Positions 49,389-55,616 of a DNA stretch of 55,616 bases are shown here, piece after piece; within the stretch, counting starts at the first letter, position 1, and every line of letters starts with the position of its first letter. The translations under genes and the position numbers were made by a program. The notes beneath the pieces were generated by a model. It saw nothing but the letters and a program-made list of their open reading frames with translations. It was not told the origin of the DNA and did not search any database. Source of the stretch: Mycobacterium asiaticum (GTDB lineage Bacteria; Actinomycetota; Actinomycetes; Mycobacteriales; Mycobacteriaceae); the NCBI RefSeq assembly GCF_001673315.1, contig NZ_LZLQ01000018.1, positions 1 to 55,616 of the forward strand, read 5' to 3'.

Positions 49389-51248
49389 CTAGGCTCCCAG
49401 CCGGGTGAGTAGATCCGAAAGTGCTTCGACCGCATTGATTTTGGCCGTCAAGAATTCGTCAGGCCTATGCTCGGCCTGCCCCACCGCCTTTTCCGGACCG
49501 GCCAGGTATACCCGCTCGACGCCGGCGGCGCGCGCCGCCTGCACAATTCCGGCCGCCTCGTCGGCGTAACGCTTGTCTGTACCGCAGATCACCACCGCCG
49601 CCGGTGATCCCGCCGCATCGACGGCGTCCGCCACCCCTTCCGCATCGACGGTTCCGGGGTTGACCGCTTCGATGCCTCCCGAGGCCAACAGGTTTGTGGC
49701 GAAGGACGTGCGGATGTTGTGCTCGGCCAGGGGCCCCAGCGGCAGCAGCAACACCTGCGGGCGCTTGTCATGTTCGACGAGGAATACGTCCGACCGGTCC
49801 CGCAGGGCTTCGAACTCTGCGGCGTAACGCCGCACGTGCCCGGCCCGGCCCAGCGAATCCCCTTGCGGCAGTGGAGCTTCACCCAGGTTGGGGAACTCGT
49901 TCACACCGGTGATGGCGATCCGCCGATGCGCGATGTCCTCGGCGCGGTGTTCGGCCAACTCCGCGATGCGGCCGGCCAGGTACTCACGGGCTTCGACGAA
50001 ACCGCCGTGCTCTTCGATGGACTGAAAGTGCTGCCAGGCCCGTTCAGCCAATTGCTGAGTGAGGTCCTCGACGAACCAGGACCCCCCAGCAGGGTCGAGC
50101 ACCCGGCCGACGTGTGACTCCTCCAGCAGCAGTAGCTGGGTATTGCGTGCGATTCGGCGGGCAAAGCTGGTCGCGGTGCCCGGCCACCCGCCGGGGATCG
50201 ACACGTCGAACGCATACACCAGTACCGTGTCGGCGCCACCGACGCCGGCGCCGAACGCCGCCAGCGTGCAGCGCAGCATGTTCACCCACGGGTCGCGCTG
50301 CGTCATCATCGGCAACGACGTCTCCGCGTGCACGACGGCCGCGCCGCCGTCGGGATCGCCGGCAACTTCGGCGACCCGCGCCCAGAGTTGGCGCACCGCG
50401 CGCATTTTGGCCAGCGTCATGAACTGGTCATCGTCGGCGGCCAACCGGAAGCTGATCTGGCCGAGGGCCTGCCCGACCGTCAGCCCGGCCTGCGTTAGCT
50501 CCCGCAGGTAGGCGACCGCGGCGGCAACCGTGGCTGCAAGCTCCCACGCGGCGGTCGCGCCCAGATTGTGGAACGCGGGCCCATCGACGGTGACGGCCCG
50601 CACGCCCTGGCTGCCGACCGCTAGTTTGGCCACCGCGACGACGTCCTCGAGCGGCGCAGCGCTGCGGTCACTGAGCGTCGCCGTCAACGGGTCGGCACCC
50701 AGGTCCACCGACACCGTGGCCCGCTGGTCCTCTTCCACCCGTTCAACCAGCGACAACAGCACGTTGGCGGCCGCGACGTAGTCAGCGCCCGCGTCGAGGA
50801 TCACCGGCGCCATGCTCAGGTACACACCGTCGAGCAACGTCTCAAGTTGTTCGGGTGCGACGCCCGACTCCCCCACCCGGACCAGCAACGCGCTGACACC
50901 TTCACCAAGAGCGGCCAGGAGTGCCCCATTCGCCTCGTTGGTAGGCATGTCGGGCAGCGGAAATGCCTCGGCGACCTTCCAACCGGACTTGACGTCGCGC
51001 AAAGCATCCGCGCCCCGTACGAACGGCCATTGCCCGGGCAGCGGTGGTTCCGGCAGTTCGTCGAAGGCGGTGTAGAGCGGGCGGATGGCGAACCCGTCAT
51101 AGGTCGGCGTCTCCAGCCGCTCCTCGGGGTGATCCCCTAGGTCGGCGGGCTCGGTCCGCGTGCTCTTCGACAGGACGCCGGCAACCGCACTGCGCCAGCG
51201 CCCGCGAACCTGTTCTAGGTCGGCGAGTTCGGGTACGTCAATGGACAC
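49389..51248 (-). CDS. mutA: Methylmalonyl-CoA mutase small subunit
   Basis: 619 residues, the usual size. It shares the barrel and B12-like fold of MutB but lacks the DxHxxG cobalt-ligating motif, as is normal for the non-catalytic small subunit. Recognisable blocks are YDGFAIRPLYTAFDELPEP, GGSWFVEDLTQQLAERAW and VVICGTDKRYADEA near the end. It forms a heterodimer with MutB. First gene of the operon; promoter expected in 51249-51428, shared with the divergent TVP38-like gene. Confidence 0.96.
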   Translation of the reverse strand: MSIDVPELADLEQVRGRWRSAVAGVLSKSTRTEPADLGDHPEERLETPTYDGFAIRPLYTAFDELPEPPLPGQWPFVRGADALRDVKSGWKVAEAFPLPDMPTNEANGALLAALGEGVSALLVRVGESGVAPEQLETLLDGVYLSMAPVILDAGADYVAAANVLLSLVERVEEDQRATVSVDLGADPLTATLSDRSAAPLEDVVAVAKLAVGSQGVRAVTVDGPAFHNLGATAAWELAATVAAAVAYLRELTQAGLTVGQALGQISFRLAADDDQFMTLAKMRAVRQLWARVAEVAGDPDGGAAVVHAETSLPMMTQRDPWVNMLRCTLAAFGAGVGGADTVLVYAFDVSIPGGWPGTATSFARRIARNTQLLLLEESHVGRVLDPAGGSWFVEDLTQQLAERAWQHFQSIEEHGGFVEAREYLAGRIAELAEHRAEDIAHRRIAITGVNEFPNLGEAPLPQGDSLGRAGHVRRYAAEFEALRDRSDVFLVEHDKRPQVLLLPLGPLAEHNIRTSFATNLLASGGIEAVNPGTVDAEGVADAVDAAGSPAAVVICGTDKRYADEAAGIVQAARAAGVERVYLAGPEKAVGQAEHRPDEFLTAKINAVEALSDLLTRLGA

Positions 51249-51428
51249 CGATTTGCTCCTGTTTCCGCAGCAATTGTGGGTTACTCCGGGATTGTCACTT
51301 GGCTAATAAGGCTAATTGATCGGGGGCTGAACATAGCTATCGAGGTGTTGTGATCAGTGGCTCACCGGTGACGAAACGCCAGCCTGCGGCTACGGGATAT
51401 TCACGTCCGACCCGTACCCTTGGAGACC
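51249..51428. promoter_or_regulatory. Divergent intergenic region between mutA and the TVP38-like gene
   Basis: 180 bases, A/T-richer near 51295-51350 (GGCTAATAAGGCTAATTGATCG, with GGCTAAT repeated at 51301 and 51310). Probably holds both promoters. No B12 riboswitch signature seen. Confidence 0.35.
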
Positions 51429-52190
51429 GTGACGACCGCCGCCATCAGCAAGACCGCCGACACGGTGCGCGGGATTGCCGGTGTCGTCGCCACCGCGGTG
51501 CGGCAAACGTCGCCATTGCGCCTGGCCGTCACGGTGGTAGGAATCACAGTCTTGGTGGTTGTCGCCCTGCTGGTTCCGCTGCCCACCGCGATGGAAATGC
51601 GGGATTGGGCCCGGTCGGTGGGCCCATGGTTCCCGCTGGTGTTCTGGCTGGTGCACGTAGTCGTGACGGTGCCGCCCTTTCCCCGCACGGCGTTCACGCT
51701 GGCGGCGGGCTTGTTGTTCGGGCCGTTGTTCGGCATCGCGATCGCAGTGACCGCCAGCACCGCGAGCGCGGTTTTGGCGACGCTACTGGTACGGGCGACC
51801 GGATGGCGACTGAACCGTCTGGTGCACAACCGCGCGGTAGGCCGGCTGGATGACCGGCTCCGCGAGCGCGGCTGGCTCGCGATCCTGTCGTTGCGGTTCA
51901 TTCCGGTGGTGCCGTTCTCGGCGATCAACTACGCCGCCGGCGCATCAGCGGTGCGGGTGCAGCCCTACATGTGGGCCACCATGGCCGGTCTGTTGCCGGG
52001 CACCGCGGCAGTGGTCATCCTGGGCAACGCGTTCGCCGGGGACAGCAGCCCGCTGCTGATCCTGGTTTCGGTGTGCACGGGCGGGTTGGGCCTTTGTGGC
52101 CTGGTCTACGAGGTACGCCAATACCGGCGCCACCACCGGCGCGCGCCGGAGGCTGCCGATCCGGCGGCTGAGCCGGCCGTCACGCACTGA
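51429..52190 (+). CDS. TVP38/TMEM64 (DedA-like) membrane protein, Rv1491c-like
   Basis: 253 residues from GTG 51429, with GGAG four bases upstream. About five to six membrane segments; the SNARE-associated/VTT domain is marked by FWLVHVVVTVPPFPRTAFTLAAG and by RFIPVVPFSAINYAAGAS (near 158-175), the conserved R-F-P-V-P-F-x-x-x-N-Y-x-x-G pattern. DedA/VTT proteins are linked to lipid scrambling and membrane homeostasis. Divergent from mutA as in M. tuberculosis. The tail is rich in Ala/Pro/Arg. Role in LOS traffic is possible but not shown. Confidence 0.9.
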   Translation: MTTAAISKTADTVRGIAGVVATAVRQTSPLRLAVTVVGITVLVVVALLVPLPTAMEMRDWARSVGPWFPLVFWLVHVVVTVPPFPRTAFTLAAGLLFGPLFGIAIAVTASTASAVLATLLVRATGWRLNRLVHNRAVGRLDDRLRERGWLAILSLRFIPVVPFSAINYAAGASAVRVQPYMWATMAGLLPGTAAVVILGNAFAGDSSPLLILVSVCTGGLGLCGLVYEVRQYRRHHRRAPEAADPAAEPAVTH

Positions 52191-52227
52191 ACAATCCGCC
52201 CTGCCCGGCTGGGGCCGCGTTGGATGC

Positions 52228-53136
52228 ATGATTTATCCCATGAACCCGGCGACACAGGCGTCTCTTCGCACCGTCCTGTTGCTCGCCGGCACGCTGCTTT
52301 GCCTGATGGTGGCGGTGTGGCCGTTGATCGCGCGCGGGGCAAGGCGCAGACCGGCACCGAATTCGCGGGGAACTTACAGTTGGCGGCTGTCCGCGTTCGC
52401 CTTGCTCAGCACCGCAGCGTTTGTGGCGGCGTTGTGGATGCCGCCACACCAGGCGCCGCTGCTGCAATTGAAGCCGGATGTGCAGCCGCCCATCCCGCTG
52501 CCCGCTGCGGGCGCCATCGGGCCGGGCACCGGTATCGCCGTCACCTACGCCGACGGCAGCGGCGGAATGGGTTGCACCGCAGGATTTCTGGTCCGCACTG
52601 ACGACGGCGACACCGGCGTGCTCACCGCCGGACACTGCAACAAGGTCGGCGAACAGAGCAAGGTGAGCATGAATCCTGGCAGCATCCCCTACACGACCGT
52701 GGGCAGATTCAGCCGAACCGTGCTCGAAGGAGAGCGCGGCGAGGCCCACGACATCGGGCTCATCCTGCTCGACTCCGACGAGGTACCCCGCACCCCAGCC
52801 ATCACCGCCTCGATGCCGGTCACCGGTGTGGCCGACGAGCTACAACTTGGTCAGCAGCTGTGCAAGTACGGCATGACGACGGGCCGGATGGAATGCGGAC
52901 AGATCACCGGCGTCAGTGAAAGCAAGGTGGTCTTCCTGGCGGCCAGCCGATGCGGCGACTCCGGGGGCCCCGTCTATCTCTTGACCAACGACGGTGCCGT
53001 CGCGGTGGGTATCCACATCCGCGCCGGGAGGCCGAACGACCCCAACCCCGGATGTTCCACGCCGGCAACATTTTCGGTGGCCGAATTGGTGCAGCCGTGG
53101 CTGACGCAGTGGGGTCTCACCGCCGTGACGAGCTGA
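52228..53136 (+). CDS. Membrane-anchored trypsin-like serine protease
   Basis: 302 residues from ATG 52228 (ATG 52240 also possible). Two hydrophobic segments (about 14-35 and 53-72) anchor it, followed by a chymotrypsin-fold domain outside the membrane. All triad residues are visible: His in LTAGHC (near 135), Asp in HDIGLI (near 174), Ser in CGDSGGPV (near 248). Six Cys in the domain could form disulfides, fitting an extracytoplasmic site. The end overlaps the convergent sensor kinase gene by 20 bases. Substrate is unknown; it may process cell-surface proteins. Confidence 0.88.
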   Translation: MIYPMNPATQASLRTVLLLAGTLLCLMVAVWPLIARGARRRPAPNSRGTYSWRLSAFALLSTAAFVAALWMPPHQAPLLQLKPDVQPPIPLPAAGAIGPGTGIAVTYADGSGGMGCTAGFLVRTDDGDTGVLTAGHCNKVGEQSKVSMNPGSIPYTTVGRFSRTVLEGERGEAHDIGLILLDSDEVPRTPAITASMPVTGVADELQLGQQLCKYGMTTGRMECGQITGVSESKVVFLAASRCGDSGGPVYLLTNDGAVAVGIHIRAGRPNDPNPGCSTPATFSVAELVQPWLTQWGLTAVTS

Positions 53137-54502
53137 GTGGCAAACTCAGTCGAAATTGCGCACCGCCGTCATGCGGCACACAGATCAGGTCGCCACCATG
53201 CGCTCGGGCCAATGCCCGGGCGATCGGGAGTCCGAGGCCGGCGCCACCGTGCTCGCGGGCGCGTCCGGCATCCAGGCGCACCAGACGTTCGAAGATCCGG
53301 TCTCGTTGATCGTCGGGAACCCCGGGGCCGGTATCTGTGACAGTGATGACCGCGGCCGCGCCGTCTTCGGACAGGTCGACGGTGATAGAGCCGGCTGGGG
53401 TGTACCTGCGCGCATTGTCCAGCAGATTGGACAAGCTCTGCGCGACGCGCATGGGATCCGCGTGGATGGTGAGCATCGGCAACCCGGTGCGGACAACCGA
53501 GATGCGGGGACTCAGCATCGAGGCTCGCTGCACTTCGGCGTCGACGATTACGGCCAGGTCGGTGTCTTGGCAATCCAATGCCAGCCCCGCGTCGATGCGA
53601 CTCAGATCCAACATGTCGGCAACCAACCGCCCGGCACGTCGCGCGTCGGACCGCAACAAATCGGCCCGCCGCTGCTGACCAGCCGAATCGGTCTCGTGAG
53701 CGGCGAGTTGTTCGGCGGCAGCCTGCATTCCCGCGATCGGGGTGCGCAACTCGTGTGCGGCGTCGACAAGAAATTGCCGGGTCGCGGCTTCGGCTCGTTG
53801 CGCCTCTTCGGCGGCCCGGCGGGCACGCTGTTCGGACTCCTCCAAGGCATCCAGCATCCCGTCGAATGCGCTCGCGGCGCGGCCTAATTCGGTATCCGTG
53901 CGTGACGGGCGCAGTCGTCCACCACGGTCACCGGTGGTGATGTCCCGGGCCAGGGAGGTCAGCCGGTCCAGCGGGCGCAACGCCGTGCGGCTCACCGCAA
54001 CCAGCAACAGCCCCGCGACCACCAGAGTCGCCAGGCCGCCGCTGATCATCAGTCGACGCAAATCCCGGGTGACCTCGGTGGTCTGGGTGGTGTCGGCGAC
54101 CAGGATCACCCGAGCCCCGCCGGGCAGGGGGTGCACCAGCACGGTCGCGGTGCCGTCGGGCGGGACAGCGGGCGGCGGTGGTGGCGGTGGCAGTAGTGGG
54201 GGACCGGGCGGCAGCGGCGGCGGGGGCACCGGTACCAGGCTGGGTGGCACTGACGTCCCGATGCTGGGCGCCGGCGCGACGCTCGATACGGGCGGCGGTG
54301 GCGGATAGCTCGGCGTGGAAGAAAACTGCGGGTAGGGCGGCGGCGGCAGCTGGACGCGAACCGTGAACACCAGACCGGTCACCGCGAAGGCGGCAGCCGC
54401 GCCTAGTGCCAGGCCCGCCAGCCCAGCGCCGATCACCACACCGGTGGAATGCCGTCGGACGGCCGGTGGCGGAGCGGCCGGCGGCGTGTTGGTCGAGGTC
54501 AC
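53117..54502 (-). CDS. Sensor histidine kinase with proline-rich outer domain
   Basis: 461 residues. Helix 1 at about 24-48, then an about 75-residue outer region with long proline runs (PPPPLPPGPP, LLPPPPPPPAVPP) and a short folded part, helix 2 at about 148-168, HAMP about 170-225, HisKA with the phospho-accepting His in DAAHELRTPIAG (near 249), then N box LSNLLDNARRYTP, G1 DTGPGVPDD and G2 GGAGLGLPIA. All catalytic boxes are intact. It is divergent from the response regulator at 54568 (65 bases between), so it is its likely partner, though a second kinase follows that regulator. The signal is unknown. Confidence 0.92.
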   Translation of the reverse strand: MTSTNTPPAAPPPAVRRHSTGVVIGAGLAGLALGAAAAFAVTGLVFTVRVQLPPPPYPQFSSTPSYPPPPPVSSVAPAPSIGTSVPPSLVPVPPPPLPPGPPLLPPPPPPPAVPPDGTATVLVHPLPGGARVILVADTTQTTEVTRDLRRLMISGGLATLVVAGLLLVAVSRTALRPLDRLTSLARDITTGDRGGRLRPSRTDTELGRAASAFDGMLDALEESEQRARRAAEEAQRAEAATRQFLVDAAHELRTPIAGMQAAAEQLAAHETDSAGQQRRADLLRSDARRAGRLVADMLDLSRIDAGLALDCQDTDLAVIVDAEVQRASMLSPRISVVRTGLPMLTIHADPMRVAQSLSNLLDNARRYTPAGSITVDLSEDGAAAVITVTDTGPGVPDDQRDRIFERLVRLDAGRAREHGGAGLGLPIARALARAHGGDLICVPHDGGAQFRLSLPLSSSRR

Positions 54503-54567
54503 GCGCAGAGCGTAACGCCATCGCCGACCCCTGAGCCGGCAAAGTTGCCGCGTTACCCTCGCGAAGT
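54503..54567. promoter_or_regulatory. Divergent promoter region between sensor kinase and regulator
   Basis: 65 bases between divergent ATG starts; both promoters must lie here or within the genes, which suggests joint control. No operator recognised. Confidence 0.4.
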
Positions 54568-55257
54568 ATGACCCAGTTCAGTGTCGGCACTCCGCGGGTG
54601 CTGGTAGTCGAGGATTCCGAAACCATCCGCGAAATGGTCGGCGAAGCGCTCACCGATGTCGGCTACCACACCGATATCCGTTGTGACGGAGAAGGATTGG
54701 AAGAGGTACTCGACGGTGTGCGGCCCGATCTGGTGGTGCTCGACGTGATGCTGCCCGGGCGCGACGGATTCGAACTCATCGACGTGATCCGCCAATGGGG
54801 TGAGATCGGGATTGTGTTGATCACGGCCCGCGATGGATTGCCGGACCGGCTACGCGGCCTCGACGGGGGCGCCGACGACTACGTGGTCAAGCCGTTCGAG
54901 CTCGCCGAACTGGTGTCGCGGGTAGGCGCGGTGCTGCGTCGCCGCGGGCGACTACCCACCGTGGTGCAGATCGGTGACGTGATTTTGGACGTCGATGCCG
55001 GCGTAGCGGCCCGCGATGGCCACCGGCTCGACCTGACCGCCACCGAACTGAGGTTGCTGCAATTTCTGGTGGAACAACGCGGCCGGATTGTCAGTGCCAG
55101 TCAGATCCTCAGCGCGGTGTGGGGCTACGACGCATACGATCCCAACCTGGTTCAGGTGCATATCAGCGGGTTGCGACGCAAACTCGAGGCACACGGGCCG
55201 CGGATTCTGCACACCGTGCGGGGCATCGGCTATCGACTGCAGCCGCAGCGATCATGA
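54568..55257 (+). CDS. OmpR-family response regulator
   Basis: 229 residues. Receiver domain (about 9-120) with acidic pocket Glu15-Asp16, phospho-acceptor Asp59 (VVLDVMLPGRDGF) and conserved Lys near 108 in VVKPFELAELV. DNA-binding winged helix (about 130-227) with LTATELRLLQFLVEQRGRIVS and the VHISGLRRKLE...VRGIGYRL block. Starts at ATG 54568. It overlaps the next kinase start by ATGA at 55254-55257 and is divergent from the other kinase. Target genes unknown. Confidence 0.94.
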   Translation: MTQFSVGTPRVLVVEDSETIREMVGEALTDVGYHTDIRCDGEGLEEVLDGVRPDLVVLDVMLPGRDGFELIDVIRQWGEIGIVLITARDGLPDRLRGLDGGADDYVVKPFELAELVSRVGAVLRRRGRLPTVVQIGDVILDVDAGVAARDGHRLDLTATELRLLQFLVEQRGRIVSASQILSAVWGYDAYDPNLVQVHISGLRRKLEAHGPRILHTVRGIGYRLQPQRS

Positions 55258-55616
55258 CAAGCGACAGTCAGACGGCCACGCCGTCGCTGCAGCGCCGGGT
55301 GTTGATGCTGGTGGTGGCGCTCCTTGCGGTGTTGCTGGTCGTGCTCGGTCTGACGGTCGATGTCAGCCTGGGCGTGCAGGCGCGTCGGAATCTGCACGAT
55401 CGACTGCTGGCCGCCACCTCCCGCGCCGACGCACTGGCCGCCCAGGGGACCGCACCCGATCTGCTTGCAGCCCAACTCAACGGCGGAGGTGTGCGCGCAC
55501 TGGTCGTCACCGCGGATGGCGCCACCTACGGTGATCCCGGTATCAGCCCCCGCAATGCCGGCCCCACCAGCGCCAGCAAGAGGACCGAGACAATCAGAAA
55601 AACAAGGCCGTTCGCC
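55254..55616 (+). CDS. Second sensor histidine kinase, N-terminal part (cut by window end)
   Basis: ATG 55254 overlaps the regulator stop (ATGA), so the two are translationally coupled. The open frame runs to the window edge: polar N-terminus (TSDSQTATPSLQRR), a strong membrane helix (VLMLVVALLAVLLVVLGLTV, residues about 16-35) and an outer region with QARRNLHDRLLAATSRADAL. This is the usual start of a two-helix sensor kinase; kinase boxes would be beyond the window. The last about 60 bases look unlike the rest and could be a contig-end artefact. Confidence 0.75.
   Translation, partial: MTSDSQTATPSLQRRVLMLVVALLAVLLVVLGLTVDVSLGVQARRNLHDRLLAATSRADALAAQGTAPDLLAAQLNGGGVRALVVTADGATYGDPGISPRNAGPTSASKRTETIRKTRPFA

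Noticed and set aside
51249..51428. B12 riboswitch upstream of mutA
   Set aside because: No B12-box-like sequence or extended stem structure recognised in the 180 bases.
1..55616. CRISPR arrays, tRNA or rRNA genes
   Set aside because: No evenly spaced repeat-spacer pattern, tRNA cloverleaf or rRNA stretch was seen while reading both strands.

Overview
The window is from a high-GC, slow-growing Mycobacterium that makes lipooligosaccharide (LOS). The evidence is gene content and order: MAS-like Pks5 synthases, a PapA-type acyltransferase, MmpL12, FadD25, a Gap-like membrane protein, many sugar-transfer and sugar-modification genes, then dodecin, LipL, MeaB, MutB, MutA and a TVP38-family protein. 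This is broadly the M. tuberculosis Rv1491c-Rv1527c order read in reverse, but with the two-pks5 plus pap layout known from smooth, LOS-positive mycobacteria (M. canettii, M. marinum, M. kansasii group). The species cannot be fixed from the window alone.

Layout. 1-12.8 kb: end of a first pks5-like gene, a papA-like gene closed by a strong hairpin, and a complete second pks5. 12.8-18.0 kb: two paralogous GT1 glycosyltransferases, a GT2 enzyme, a Gap-like membrane protein and a sugar/lipid O-methyltransferase. 18.3-27.5 kb: MmpL12 exporter, a membrane acyltransferase fused to an SGNH domain, FadD25 acyl-AMP ligase and a second HxxxDG acyltransferase. 27.5-44.4 kb: a variable sugar block of glycosyltransferases, three polytopic GT-C-like membrane proteins, an RgpF-family protein, a methyltransferase-GT2 fusion and three nucleotide-sugar enzymes. 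This block looks less GC-rich in places and carries remains of two insertion sequences and several decayed reading frames. 44.4-55.6 kb: conserved chromosomal backbone, with dodecin, LipL esterase, the mutA-mutB-meaB methylmalonyl-CoA mutase operon, a TVP38/DedA-like protein, a membrane-anchored trypsin-like protease and a two-component cluster with two sensor kinases around one regulator.

How it fits together. The mutase can supply methylmalonyl-CoA. The MAS-like Pks5 enzymes would use it to build methyl-branched acyl chains after FadD25 activates the starter. PapA-type and OafA-type acyltransferases would load acyl groups on the trehalose core. The glycosyltransferases, sugar-nucleotide enzymes and O-methyltransferases would build the oligosaccharide, and MmpL12 with the Gap-like protein would move the lipid outward. 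Roles of individual transferases are inferred from family and context, not shown.
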